DNA from: JAHQVK01 sp039819565
GTDB lineage: Bacteria > Myxococcota > Kuafuiibacteriia > Kuafuiibacteriales > Kuafuiibacteriaceae
Direction of reading: 5' to 3'
Assembly: GCA_039819565.1 (NCBI GenBank)
Contig: JBCBRU010000007.1
Span: forward strand, 1 to 41,104
DNA length: 41,104 bases
Made by a program: the position numbers and the translations under genes
Notes under the pieces: generated by a model
Database searches by the model: none
What the model was told of the DNA's origin: nothing
The model's input: the letters and a program-made list of their open reading frames with translations, nothing else
Part shown: one piece after another, positions 24,663-34,159 of the stretch
Numbering within the stretch: position 1 is the first letter of the stretch
Layout of the letters: each line of letters opens with the position of its first letter

Positions 24663-26420
24663 CTACTGCGAGGCTGAGACCTGCCGGTCGATGCCTCGAA
24701 CCACCCCCGCGTGGTCGATGAGCATGACCCCTAGCGACTCCATCTTGTGCTCGGTTTCGCGGTCGCGGGAGCGCTCCTCCTGCAACCGTAGCTTCACCTC
24801 ACGATGGTTGGCGTAGTCCTGCGTGAAGCGAATCGTCACCGGATCCGTCCCCCTACGGGTCTGCACCGTAGCGAATACGCGGGGCATCCTCCGGAACTGG
24901 TCGGTCTTCAGGGTCGTCCAGCCGTGATTCGCCTCCACCCGCGTGACCCACACGTTTCGACCCTCGACGACGGTCTCCCCCGGCTCGACGGCCAGCATAT
25001 GCACCCGCTCGGACTCGTGGATGCCGTCTTCGCTCTCCGGCTCCTCGAGGCGGATACTAAAGCCGTACTCGTTGACGTCGAAGACGCGAATCGTCACGGG
25101 GACCTCCGTACCCTCTCCCCGCAGCGAGGCGAAGACGACCGGCGGGGTCTCGAAATGCTGTCGAAAGTAGATCCGCCGCACCGTGCTCGAAACCCGAAAG
25201 ATGCGGCCCTCGGCCCGGAGCTCGCCGAGACGATGGACGGAGCGCTCGAACCCCCCCACCGCCACCAACTCCGAGGGATGTGAACCGTCGTTGGGATCCA
25301 TCTCGTCGAGGCGATAGTCGACGGAGTCGCCGGTGGACCACACCACTCTACTGATCACCGGTTCGTCGTCGCGATAGGTCACGGGGCCCGCAAGCCAAAT
25401 GGCGTTCTTCTTGGTGTTGTCGAGGTGTTCTCGGGTCGTCTTCTTCTTCCGGTTTTGCCGGATCTCATTCACATCGGCATAGATATCGACCTTCTCGGGT
25501 CGAACGAAGCTGTAGAGGAGGGTGCTCTCATCACGGAAGTGGGAGCCGCGACACTTCTCGAGACGGGCCAGGCTTGCCGTCTGTTCGGCCTCACGCGGAA
25601 CGACCCGGCACTGCGCTCCGCCGATGCCCCAGAGGGCTTCGAGCTGGTAGTCCTCGGCGAGGGCGTCGTCGATGGAGGTAGCGAGGACGAGGTCGACGCC
25701 CGCCCGCGTATGGGACTCCCCGGTGCCTTCGTAGTCGGCCCGCAGGGCCCGCACGCAGGCTTCGTGGAGGCTCGAGACTTTACCGTCCTCGCCGTGCACG
25801 ACCTTCCACGGCTTGAAGCCGAGCTCGTAGCACTTGGCCACGGTGCTCCCCGAGCACGCGAAGAAGAACCCCTCCACGTCCTGCCATCCCCCTTGTCCGG
25901 GCTGCCCCGAAGAGAGATCCCACGCTCCAGGGAGGGCTATGGCGGGGGCGGCGTCCGCACAGAGCGGTTCCCATCCGCCCCCCTCCTGGCGCATCGCGAC
26001 CGTGTAGTAGAGGAGGTCTCGATTCACCCCTTCGCCTCGCGTGAGGCCATCGATGCGCAGCCGGGAAGCGGCCCCGTCCTGGGTCACGGTTTCGAAGACA
26101 CTCCCCACCACGTCCTGCCCCGCCAGCGTCTGCCCGTCCACGCCCACGCCGGCGACGGATGAGCCGAGGATCGACGGCCCGTTCGGCCCGAGTCCGGCGT
26201 AGGGACTCAGGTACTCATCGAGCTGGTAGTTCGCCCGAAGGAACATGTGAGGTTGAAAAGTGAACCGCGTCACCCGGCGCGACGAGGCGCCGGTGAGCGA
26301 GAAGTCGCTGAAGCGCGTGAGCTCTCCCGACGACACCCCCGTGGTCACGACGCTCCCGGCTGGAGCGTGGCAGGCTAGGACTCCCCCGACGGCGAGAAGA
26401 GGCCAGAGCTTGAATCGCAT
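24663..26420 (-). CDS. ADYC-domain lipoprotein with tandem lectin-like repeats
   Basis: A 585-residue predicted lipoprotein starting MRFKLWPLLAVGGVLAC, with lipobox Cys17. The middle (about 120-300) follows the myxobacterial ADYC domain: YYTVAMRQEGGGWEPLC, GFFFACSGSTVAKCYELGFKPW and CVRALRADYEGTGESHT. The family motif is ADYC, but here residue 231 after ADY is Glu, not Cys. The C-terminal part (about 370-585) contains two similar units with FETPPVVFASLRG...VPVTIRV and FRRMPRVFATVQT...DPVTIRF, each ending in an LRLEE-type strand, reminiscent of H-type lectin domains and probably an internal duplication. The ATG at 26420 begins at the signal peptide. It follows the aminotransferase on the same strand after 76 bases. 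The likely role is envelope-surface binding, unproven. Confidence 0.85.
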   Translation of the reverse strand: MRFKLWPLLAVGGVLACHAPAGSVVTTGVSSGELTRFSDFSLTGASSRRVTRFTFQPHMFLRANYQLDEYLSPYAGLGPNGPSILGSSVAGVGVDGQTLAGQDVVGSVFETVTQDGAASRLRIDGLTRGEGVNRDLLYYTVAMRQEGGGWEPLCADAAPAIALPGAWDLSSGQPGQGGWQDVEGFFFACSGSTVAKCYELGFKPWKVVHGEDGKVSSLHEACVRALRADYEGTGESHTRAGVDLVLATSIDDALAEDYQLEALWGIGGAQCRVVPREAEQTASLARLEKCRGSHFRDESTLLYSFVRPEKVDIYADVNEIRQNRKKKTTREHLDNTKKNAIWLAGPVTYRDDEPVISRVVWSTGDSVDYRLDEMDPNDGSHPSELVAVGGFERSVHRLGELRAEGRIFRVSSTVRRIYFRQHFETPPVVFASLRGEGTEVPVTIRVFDVNEYGFSIRLEEPESEDGIHESERVHMLAVEPGETVVEGRNVWVTRVEANHGWTTLKTDQFRRMPRVFATVQTRRGTDPVTIRFTQDYANHREVKLRLQEERSRDRETEHKMESLGVMLIDHAGVVRGIDRQVSASQ

Positions 26421-26496
26421 GGCAGGTCCGGTGAGCAAACGGCGGGCCAGCGAGAAGGCGTGGCCCGAGGCGTCGTCGGCTCGCGCGTTGAGCCGG

Positions 26497-27645
26497 CTAT
26501 GCGGGCATAAGTTGCTCTCTGGACCTCGCGTGGAGGAAGCGCGCCACCCGCTCCAGACCGGCGGCCGCCGCATCCCCCCCGGCCGCGTAGGAGAGCCGCC
26601 ACCAGCCCTCGCCGCCCGGACCGAAAGCAGCACCTGGGACCACCGCGACGTCCTCCGCTTCGAGCAGCTCCAGGGCCAGAGCCAGACTTCCCTCGGCCGC
26701 CCACGGGCGAACGTCCAGCATCGCGTAGAAGGCCCCGGAGCCCAGGTGTAGGCGCTCGGGCTCGGGGAGCTTGGAGGCGACGCCGCGGAGCGCCTCCCGC
26801 GCACGCGCGTAGAAGGGCAGATGAGCGCGCAGCCGCTCGGGGGCGCGGAAGACCTCGAGCGCCATGAGCTGGGCCAGGCGGGGCGCGCACGTCACCATGA
26901 GTTGATTGAGACGCGTGGCCGGCCCGCACAGCTCCGCAGACGCCGTAAGGTAGCCAATACGAAACCCAGTCAGGGCCATGGACTTCGAGAGCCCGGACAC
27001 CACAACCGCGCGCTCCGAAATCTCAGCGGGGGAGACGAAGTCTCCCTCGTAGACGAGATCCCGATAGATTTCGTCGCTCAGCACCACCCAACCACGCTTC
27101 TCGGCGAGGTCGACCAGGCGCTGCGTCGCGATGCGATCGGGCACGGCGCCGAAAGGGTTCGAAGGCGCGTTCCATACCACCACGCGCGTCCGTCGGGAAC
27201 CGAGGGACTGAAGCACGTCGAGGTCGGGGTGCCCTCCGGAGACCAGATCGAGGGGGTACGCCACCGGGACCCCGCCCAGCACTCGAACAATCCCTGGGTA
27301 GGCGGGGTAGCCCGGATCCGGCACTAGGACCTCGTCCCCGGGCTCAATGAGAGAAGACAGCGCGAGATAGACCGCCTGCTCGCTACCGCAGGTCACGACC
27401 ACTTCCTCGGCTTGGCTACGTCCGTGGTGCTTCGCGACCCTCTCCCTCAGCTCGGGCAGGCCGGCGTTGGCGGTGTAGCCATCCGGGCCAGCCTCGAGGG
27501 CTCGTAGCCCGGCTTCGAGTAGCTCTGGATCCGCTCGCAGGCCTGGCTGCCCAAGCGTCAGATCGACGGTGGTCGCACGCTTGCGTCCGCTCATCTCGCG
27601 TATGAGCGACGGAGCGAGCTCGGCGACGGCGGCCGCGAGACGCAT
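26497..27645 (-). CDS. PLP-dependent aminotransferase (class I), possible DapC
   Basis: A 382-residue fold-type I aminotransferase. Features include LGQPGLRADP near the N terminus, GYTANAGLPELRERVA, the PNNPTG-equivalent APSNPFGAVP, SDEIYRDLVYEG, and the PLP-binding Lys in GLSKSMALTGFRIGYL. The sequence alone does not separate aspartate, alanine or N-succinyl-LL-diaminopimelate transaminases. Its position matters: it starts one base inside the stop of the lipoprotein gene (TGATG), itself overlapping dapD, so it is co-translated with the enzyme of the preceding step. N-succinyl-diaminopimelate aminotransferase (DapC) is therefore a good guess, resting on context. Confidence 0.9.
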   Translation of the reverse strand: MRLAAAVAELAPSLIREMSGRKRATTVDLTLGQPGLRADPELLEAGLRALEAGPDGYTANAGLPELRERVAKHHGRSQAEEVVVTCGSEQAVYLALSSLIEPGDEVLVPDPGYPAYPGIVRVLGGVPVAYPLDLVSGGHPDLDVLQSLGSRRTRVVVWNAPSNPFGAVPDRIATQRLVDLAEKRGWVVLSDEIYRDLVYEGDFVSPAEISERAVVVSGLSKSMALTGFRIGYLTASAELCGPATRLNQLMVTCAPRLAQLMALEVFRAPERLRAHLPFYARAREALRGVASKLPEPERLHLGSGAFYAMLDVRPWAAEGSLALALELLEAEDVAVVPGAAFGPGGEGWWRLSYAAGGDAAAAGLERVARFLHARSREQLMPA

Positions 27646-28682
27646 CAGTGGGAGGCGGCCCCTCGGGCCCCCTCTTCCCCCTCGGTGGGACGACGAGCGG
27701 CGGTGGTCACCATGTTGGTCAATGCGACGCGAGCCACCCCTTCCCGCCCGCCCCCGAGCTCGCGCAGCTGGGGGAGAAGGTCCGGAGAGAGCTTCGATTG
27801 CGCGCGTGACTTCTCCCAGCTCCCGCCCTTCATCTCGAGCAGCACCGCCTCCTTCTCGAGGGCAAGCCCGATGAAGGGGAGCTCGGCGCTCAGCGTGGCC
27901 TGAACGAGCGCCTCGGCCAGGCGCCGGCTCTCCGTCTCCGTGTCCAGCGCCAGATCCGTTCGTCGGGAGAGTCCCCGCCAAGACGCGTAGAGCGGCAAGT
28001 TCACGGTGGTCTCTCCCGCCTTCTCGGCGAACCCGTCGATCTCGGCATCGATCTTCTCGATCTGGGCCCGGAGGGCCGAGGCTCCGCAGAAACCGAACTC
28101 CTCCGGAATTTCCGAGGCGCTCTTGCGGGCCGGGAGGGGCCGCGGCTCCAAGTTCGTCAGAGGGACCTGGGGAATGTCGGACGTGCCTAGCTCGAGGCGC
28201 CAAGGCGAGCGTCGGCGCTTGGGGCCGAGGAGGGTGAGGATACGAGTGAGGGGAGGATCCCTCGAGAGGGCCAGCGCGGTCTCCCAAGCGCTGGCCAGAT
28301 CCCGCGCCTTGAAAGAGAACCGGAAGACGGTCTCGGTCTCGGGCTGTGCGGTGAGCCGCTGCGGGTCGGGCGCTACGGGCCGAGAGCCTCGCTCGATCGA
28401 CACCCCCTTCATCGACTCCGCTCGAGTCTTCAGCTTCGCGAAGAGGGCGTCGTCATCGAGGTCCAGGCCGTGCCGCTCCAGCTTCTGTTCCACCTCGCCG
28501 CGCAGGCGCTCGAGGTTTTGCCGCGTGCGGTCCGCGAGCTTGGCGCGCCCCTGCGCGGCGCGCAGCGCCCGCTCGCTCGCGTTGAGGGCCTTGCGCAGCT
28601 CCTTACACTCCTCGGTGTCCGAGCATGCGGTGCCGCTGAGAAGGCCGCCGATGAGAGCCAGCGCTGCCCCCGACCGCATCAT
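27645..28682 (-). CDS. Predicted lipoprotein with coiled coil, function unknown
   Basis: A 345-residue protein I do not recognise. It opens with a type II signal peptide (MMRSGAALALIGGLL, lipobox GTAC, Cys20). A strongly charged helical segment follows (about 25-95; LRKALNASERALRAAQGRAK, EQKLERHGLDLDDDALFAKL) and probably forms a coiled coil. The rest is mixed alpha/beta with no motif known to me. A second Cys in FGFCGASALRAQIEKIDAE may be paired or free. The ATG at 28682 overlaps the dapD stop as ATGA, and its stop overlaps the aminotransferase start. An envelope lipoprotein set between two cytosolic diaminopimelate-related genes is odd; a link between wall-precursor supply and the envelope is speculation. 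Confidence 0.82.
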   Translation of the reverse strand: MMRSGAALALIGGLLSGTACSDTEECKELRKALNASERALRAAQGRAKLADRTRQNLERLRGEVEQKLERHGLDLDDDALFAKLKTRAESMKGVSIERGSRPVAPDPQRLTAQPETETVFRFSFKARDLASAWETALALSRDPPLTRILTLLGPKRRRSPWRLELGTSDIPQVPLTNLEPRPLPARKSASEIPEEFGFCGASALRAQIEKIDAEIDGFAEKAGETTVNLPLYASWRGLSRRTDLALDTETESRRLAEALVQATLSAELPFIGLALEKEAVLLEMKGGSWEKSRAQSKLSPDLLPQLRELGGGREGVARVALTNMVTTAARRPTEGEEGARGAASH

Positions 28683-29527
28683 CGCAGGGCCTCTTCCAGC
28701 GCCGTGGCCGCGTCCGTCTTGTCGTCCCGATACTTGACGATGAGAGGGGTCGACACCTGAAGCCCGTGTTGGCGGGCAAAGTCCCCCCCGGCCGGCCGAC
28801 TCCCGGGCACGACCACCGCCCCTTCCGGGATCTCGAGAGGTCCACGCCCTTCCCGGGTGAGGACCCGGCCTTCGACGAGGTCGTAGACTTTCGTGGAGCC
28901 GTTCAGGAGAACCCCCGTACCGAGGACGGCCCTACGACGCACGATGGTCCCTTCATAGACCCCACAGTTTCCCCCCACCATGACGTCGTCTTCGACGATC
29001 ACGGGGAGACTCCCAACCGGCTCGAGAACCCCACCGATCTGAACCCCGGCAGATAGATGCACACGCTCTCCGATCTGAGCGCACGACCCTACGAGCACGT
29101 GACTGTCCACCAAAGTATCGCGCCCCACGTAGGCACCGATGTTGATGTAGGAGGGGGGCATGATGATCACTCCTTCCCCGACGTATGCACCGTCGCGCAC
29201 GGAAGACCCTCCGGGAACGAGGCGGACCTTGTTGGTGAGGTGCAGGGCTCTGCGGGTCGGAAGCGTGTGCTTGTCGAAGAAGTTGGTGTCGGTATAGCCG
29301 TCGACCTCGAAGAGCTGGCCGAGCTTGAATCCAGCCAGGATGGATCGCTTGAACCACTCGTTGACCCGCCAGGTGCCGTCCTCGTCCCGCTCGGCGCATC
29401 GCAGGAGGCCCAGGTTCACCGCCTCGCGAAACTCCGCAAAGAGGCCGCGGTCCTCCGGCTCGAAATCGGGGGCCCGAGCCCCGAGGTCGACGAGCTCGTC
29501 GATGAGTAACTTGGTCGGCCGCGGCAT
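28679..29527 (-). CDS. dapD: 2,3,4,5-tetrahydropyridine-2,6-dicarboxylate N-succinyltransferase
   Basis: DapD transfers succinyl from succinyl-CoA to tetrahydrodipicolinate, an early step of the succinylase route to meso-diaminopimelate and lysine. The 282-residue protein has the N-terminal helical domain (RVNEWFKRSILAGFKLGQL) and a left-handed parallel beta-helix of hexapeptide repeats: GAYVGEGVIIMPPSYINIGAY, LVGSCAQIGERVHLSAGVQI, IVEDDVMVGGNCGVYEGT. The start at 29527 (MPRPTK) gives normal family length; an earlier in-frame codon at 29563 would add an unconserved leader. It lies 71 bases downstream of gltB on the same strand and is co-translated with a lipoprotein and an aminotransferase gene. 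Confidence 0.95.
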   Translation of the reverse strand: MPRPTKLLIDELVDLGARAPDFEPEDRGLFAEFREAVNLGLLRCAERDEDGTWRVNEWFKRSILAGFKLGQLFEVDGYTDTNFFDKHTLPTRRALHLTNKVRLVPGGSSVRDGAYVGEGVIIMPPSYINIGAYVGRDTLVDSHVLVGSCAQIGERVHLSAGVQIGGVLEPVGSLPVIVEDDVMVGGNCGVYEGTIVRRRAVLGTGVLLNGSTKVYDLVEGRVLTREGRGPLEIPEGAVVVPGSRPAGGDFARQHGLQVSTPLIVKYRDDKTDAATALEEALR

Positions 29528-29598
29528 CGCCCTCGGATAGGCAGCGCGTCTTCGTGCGGTCAAGAGTCCGAGGGCAGCGACTCTCGCCCTCGCCCCTC

Positions 29599-32500
29599 TC
29601 AGGCCCGCGTGGTCGCGAGGCCTGGGGTCGTCGTGGCCCCCTCGGAACGACCTCGCGGCCGCCAGAGAACGAAGGCTCCCAGGCCTCCCTCCTCCAAGCA
29701 GCGTCGGGCCGTGGCGCTCCCCGTCATCTCGACATACTCACGAAGGAGAGCTTGCAGCTCATCGAGGGCGGTCCCTTCCAGCTCAAAGCTCTCGAGAGAC
29801 TCCCGGTTGACGTGGACCCCTTGGTCGCGGCGGAGGAAGAGTCGGCCGCCCGTCATGCCCGCGCCCGCGTTCGCGGAAACTTCCCCGAGAATCGCGACCT
29901 GTCCGCCGGTCATATACTCACAGGCGTGCAGCCCCGTCCCTTCGACCACCGCCCGTGCCCCGCTATTACGCACCGCGAAGCGGTCCCCGGCCAGCCCGTG
30001 CACGAAGAGGGTCCCTCCGGTGGCCCCGTAGAGCGCTGCGTTGCCGATGATCGCGTTCTTCTCAGGGGCGAAAGTCACCCCTGGGGCGGGCCGCACCACG
30101 ATGCGCCCGCCGGAGAGGGACTTGGCTACGGAGTCATTCGCCTCGCCTTCGAGGACGGCGCGGATGCCACGGGTCGAGAAGGCCGCGAAGCCTTGCCCGG
30201 CGCTCCCGCGAAACGCGACCTCGATCGCATCCTCGGAGATCTCGAACGCGTCTCCCCGGCCCTCGAGCTGGGCGAGATGACCGGCGTGCTCGCGCTTCGC
30301 GATCTCGCCGGCCAGGGTGGACAGCACCGCGCGCTCGGGACTGCGAATGGGATAGCTCAACCGGGCCACCGGTCCTCCGTCGAGGGTGGCTCGGGTATCT
30401 TCGACGATGCGTTGGTTGATCCGCGAGACGCCCTCCGCCAGAAGGTTTCCGCGGAAACCTCGAGGATGAGGGCGGCGTCCCAAGAGAAGTCCCAAGTCGA
30501 GTCCGCGGTCGGCCACCCTCTCCCGGTAGGGTGCCGCGACCTCGAGGAGATCCGCACGCCCGACGACCTCGTCGAGATGGGTCATGCCCAGCGCCGATAG
30601 ATGGCGCCGGACGTCCTCGGCTAAATAGTGCAGGAAGGTCTCCACCATGTCGGCGGTGCCGCGGTACTTCTTCTTGAACTTGGGGTCGTGCGTCGCAATG
30701 CCTCGGGGGCAGGTGTTCTTCTGGCAAATGCGGGCCATGATGCAGCCCTCGGCGATGAGCAGGAGCTTACCGAAGCCGTACTCCTCGGCCCCCATCATGG
30801 CGGCCGCCACCACGTCGAAGCCCGTTTGCAGCCCTCCGTCGACCCGAAGGACAGCGTTCTCTCGCAGCTCCTGTTCAATCAGCGTCTGGTGCACCTCGGC
30901 GAGACCCAGCTCCCACGGAAGCCCTGCGTGCTTCATGGAGGACACCGAAGCGGCGCCCGTACCTCCATCGCCCCCCGAGATCTGAACGATGTCCGCGCCC
31001 GCTTTGACGACCCCCGCGGCGATGGTGCCAATGTTGGCGCCCGCCACGAGCTTTACGGACACGGGGGACCCGGGGTTGAGCTGCTTGAGCTCATAGATCA
31101 GCTCGCGCAAGTCTTCGATGGAATAGATATCGTGAAGAGGAGGCGGCGAGATGAGCGTCGTGCCGGGAAGGCAGTTCCGGGCACGAGCGATGGCTTCGTC
31201 CACTTTCATGGACATCAGCTGGCCGCCTTCTCCCGGTTTAGCGCCCTGGGCGATCTTGATCTCCATCTCATCGCCAGCGACGAGGAAGCGCGCCGTGACC
31301 CCGAATCGACCGGAGGCGACCTGCTTGGAGGAGGCATGGATCCCGTCAGACCAGTAGAAGGGGTTCTCGCCGCCTTCACCGGAGCCACTTCGACCTCCGA
31401 CGCGCCGCATGGCCACGATGATGTCTCGCTGAGACTCCGCGCTGATGGCCCCAAAGGACATCGCTCCGGAGCCGAAGCGACGAAGGATCTCCTCCGCTGG
31501 CTGTACGTCTTCGAGCGGGGTGGCCCGGTCGGCCTCGCGGGGAGCGAGCAGGTGACGCGGGCTCACCGGAAGCTGGCTTGACGCTTCCTTGAGGTATTCA
31601 GCGTAGGTCGTCCACCTCGGCAAGCCTTGATGACTCTCGGCCACCACCTCGTGGACCTTCTTGGTCAGGCGCGCCGTCATCGAATGGGCCTCGCCTTCCG
31701 TGCCCTTTCGATGCTCCCGTAGCTGGTAGGTGTCTTGGGGGTCTCGTCCGCCCGCCTCGAAGACCCGCACGCGCTCGAGGACCGCCTCCGCGAGGTCTTC
31801 GAGCCCCAGCCCGCCGATGGGGCTGGGGGTACCCGGGAAGTAGGTCTCGATAACCTCTGGTCCGAGCCCCAGGGCGGTGAAGAGGCGGGAGCCGCGATAC
31901 CCCTCCACGGTGCTGATGCCCATCTTGCTCATCACCTTGCGCAGCCCCTCCTCGAGGGCCACCCGCAGATTCTGGATGCGGGTCGAGGGCTCCAAACCCG
32001 CGAGCCGCTTGTCCTCGAGCTCGAGGGCGAGCTCAAAAGCTCGGTAGGGGCACACTGCGGAGGCGCCGTAGCCGACCAGCGCGGCTACGTGGTGGGTGGT
32101 ACGGGCGTCGGCGGTGTCGATCACGATAGAGGCGTCGAGACGGAGTCCCCAGGCGTCGAGCACGTTGATAGCCGCCCGGAGCGCGAGCAGGCTGGGAATG
32201 GGAGGTCGCGACGGGCGAGCTCGACGGTCGGTGAGGATCACCACCGAGCACCCCCCGCGAATGGCGGCCAGCACCTTCTCGCTCAGATCGTCGAGCGCGA
32301 CCTTGAGCCCCGCTCCCCCCTTGATAGCCGGGAAGGTCGCATTGACCTCCACACTCTCGAAGTTACGGTGGCCTCCTTCATCCAGCTCCGCGGCCTGACG
32401 CACCCAAGCCATCTCGTCCGGAGAGAGCACCGGGGAGCGCAGCGCCAACGCCGGAGAAGGAGGTATCAAGGTCTTCGGCTCGAAGACGTTCGGACGCCGC

Positions 32501-34035
32501 CCGAGGGTGGTCCGAAGATCGGTCATGGCGCGTTCCCGCAAATGGTCGACGGGTGGGTTCGTGACCTGCGCGAAGGTCTGATAGAAGAAGTCGAAGAACG
32601 ATCTCGGCTGGTCTGAAAGAACCGCCAGCCGTGCCGTATCTCCCATGGAACCGATCGGCTCCTTGCCGGTCACCACCATGGGGACGATCATCTCCTTAAT
32701 CTCCTCCTTGGTGTAGCCGAACAGCGCCTGGGCTTCCGCGTGTTCTCGACTGTCGGCGACCTCAGCGGTGCCCACGGGATGCAGCCGGGCGTCGAAATGA
32801 GCCCCGGCGTTCTCTCGCGCCTCGGAGGGGTCTACGAAGATGATCTCTCCGGTGTTCAATCGGATATGCGCTCCCGTTCCCCCTCGCAAAGCTCCCTTCT
32901 CAATGACGTCCTTCTCGTTCAGGTCGAAGACCCCGGCCTCCGATGCGAGATAGAAGGCATCCTTGGTCATGGCCCAACGCCCGGGTCGGAACCCGTTACG
33001 ATCGAGTCGAGCTCCGACTACGCTACCATCCGAAAAGGCTACGAAGGCCGGACCGTCCCAAGGTTCGACGGCGCGACTCCAGAACTCATAAAAGCCTGAG
33101 TCGCGTCGCCCGGCGGGGGGCATCATGATGGCCAGTGCCTGGCTGAGGTAGGGGATGGAGCTTCGGAAACGGAGCGCCTCCACCATTTCGTTCAAACTCC
33201 CGGAGTCGGAGATGCCGTGATGGGTGAGAAGCTCTTCGGGCGGGAGCCCGAGGGCCTGCTCCCGAGACCGCGACTCAGCCAGGTTGGTGGCGATGGTATT
33301 GATCTCACCGTTGTGAGCGACGAGCCGGAAGGGCTGGGCGCGGTCCCAGGTGGTCGCGGTGTTGGTGGAGAAGCGACGATGAAATAGGGCGAAGCGGGTT
33401 TTGAAGCGAGGGTCCTTCAGGTCTGGAAAGAACGCGTCCAGCCGATCGGACGGCACCAGCGCTTTGTAGACCACGGTCTTCGTCGATAGGGAGGCCGTGA
33501 AGACGCCGTTGGTCAGGCCGAGCCCCCTGAGCTTCGTCCGGAAAGTCTGGTGGGCGTAGTAGAGACGGGTCTGAAACGAGCGCTCGGTGCGGCAAAACAC
33601 GGGCCGCTGAATGACGACCTGTTGAATGGCCGGAAGGGCGGCTCGCGCCATGCGACCGAGAACGGAAGTGTCGATCGGGACATCCCTCACGTCGAGGACG
33701 GGCATCCCGAGATCTCCCAAAACCTGGGCGAAGGTCTCCTGGGCCTGGCGGCGCTGCGACGACGGAAGCCTCGAGAGCAAGGTCGCGACCGCGACGAATC
33801 CCGGCTCGTGACCCAACATCTCGAAAGGGATGTCGGTCATGATCCCGCTGCCGTCGCTGGTCAGCCGGTCCGCCTGGGCCCCCCCGCGGTGCTCGACACA
33901 CCGCAGCGCCTTCAAGCCTTGCTCGAGGTACGCGTGGCGGGGGTCCTGCATGGTGGTCGCCACGAAGCCGACCCCACAAGCCCCATGTTCGGAGCCTCGT
34001 AGACTGCGTCGGTAGGGAGCGCTCCATTCAGCCAT
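29599..34035 (-). CDS. gltB: Glutamate synthase, large subunit
   Basis: GltB makes glutamate from glutamine and 2-oxoglutarate. The 1478-residue length is normal. The N-terminal glutaminase domain starts after a 19-residue leader at Cys20 (HGACGVGF), the expected nucleophile exposed by propeptide removal. The FMN/synthase domain includes GEGGENPFYWSDG, IKIAQGAKPGEGG and SGGDGGTGA. The 3Fe-4S cluster ligands are in CQKNTCPRGIATH. The C-terminal beta-helix has GGRIVVRP, GNAALYGATGG and MTGGQVAILGEVSANAGAGMTGG. No small subunit (gltD) gene is next to it, so that partner must be elsewhere. It follows the cyclophilin gene after 124 bases and precedes dapD on the same strand. Confidence 0.97.
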   Translation of the reverse strand: MAEWSAPYRRSLRGSEHGACGVGFVATTMQDPRHAYLEQGLKALRCVEHRGGAQADRLTSDGSGIMTDIPFEMLGHEPGFVAVATLLSRLPSSQRRQAQETFAQVLGDLGMPVLDVRDVPIDTSVLGRMARAALPAIQQVVIQRPVFCRTERSFQTRLYYAHQTFRTKLRGLGLTNGVFTASLSTKTVVYKALVPSDRLDAFFPDLKDPRFKTRFALFHRRFSTNTATTWDRAQPFRLVAHNGEINTIATNLAESRSREQALGLPPEELLTHHGISDSGSLNEMVEALRFRSSIPYLSQALAIMMPPAGRRDSGFYEFWSRAVEPWDGPAFVAFSDGSVVGARLDRNGFRPGRWAMTKDAFYLASEAGVFDLNEKDVIEKGALRGGTGAHIRLNTGEIIFVDPSEARENAGAHFDARLHPVGTAEVADSREHAEAQALFGYTKEEIKEMIVPMVVTGKEPIGSMGDTARLAVLSDQPRSFFDFFYQTFAQVTNPPVDHLRERAMTDLRTTLGRRPNVFEPKTLIPPSPALALRSPVLSPDEMAWVRQAAELDEGGHRNFESVEVNATFPAIKGGAGLKVALDDLSEKVLAAIRGGCSVVILTDRRARPSRPPIPSLLALRAAINVLDAWGLRLDASIVIDTADARTTHHVAALVGYGASAVCPYRAFELALELEDKRLAGLEPSTRIQNLRVALEEGLRKVMSKMGISTVEGYRGSRLFTALGLGPEVIETYFPGTPSPIGGLGLEDLAEAVLERVRVFEAGGRDPQDTYQLREHRKGTEGEAHSMTARLTKKVHEVVAESHQGLPRWTTYAEYLKEASSQLPVSPRHLLAPREADRATPLEDVQPAEEILRRFGSGAMSFGAISAESQRDIIVAMRRVGGRSGSGEGGENPFYWSDGIHASSKQVASGRFGVTARFLVAGDEMEIKIAQGAKPGEGGQLMSMKVDEAIARARNCLPGTTLISPPPLHDIYSIEDLRELIYELKQLNPGSPVSVKLVAGANIGTIAAGVVKAGADIVQISGGDGGTGAASVSSMKHAGLPWELGLAEVHQTLIEQELRENAVLRVDGGLQTGFDVVAAAMMGAEEYGFGKLLLIAEGCIMARICQKNTCPRGIATHDPKFKKKYRGTADMVETFLHYLAEDVRRHLSALGMTHLDEVVGRADLLEVAAPYRERVADRGLDLGLLLGRRPHPRGFRGNLLAEGVSRINQRIVEDTRATLDGGPVARLSYPIRSPERAVLSTLAGEIAKREHAGHLAQLEGRGDAFEISEDAIEVAFRGSAGQGFAAFSTRGIRAVLEGEANDSVAKSLSGGRIVVRPAPGVTFAPEKNAIIGNAALYGATGGTLFVHGLAGDRFAVRNSGARAVVEGTGLHACEYMTGGQVAILGEVSANAGAGMTGGRLFLRRDQGVHVNRESLESFELEGTALDELQALLREYVEMTGSATARRCLEEGGLGAFVLWRPRGRSEGATTTPGLATTRA

Positions 34036-34081
34036 GGCGGCCTACATCGTCAGGAGCGACCGCCCGCGTCAACCTAGCGAA

Positions 34082-34096
34082 TGCTGCATTGCAGCA
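34082..34096. promoter_or_regulatory. Short dyad between the cyclophilin gene and gltB
   Basis: TGCTGC-ATT-GCAGCA is a perfect six-base inverted repeat with a three-base centre, about 47 bases before the gltB start codon and 64 bases after the cyclophilin stop. It could be an operator for gltB or part of a terminator for the cyclophilin gene. There is no T run, and the sequence matches no regulator site I know. Confidence 0.3.
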
Positions 34097-34159
34097 CCCG
34101 ACCCCACCTCATCCCCTGGATACGTAATTCGGGGGCGGTTTCGGGTAGCTGGGGCAGGT

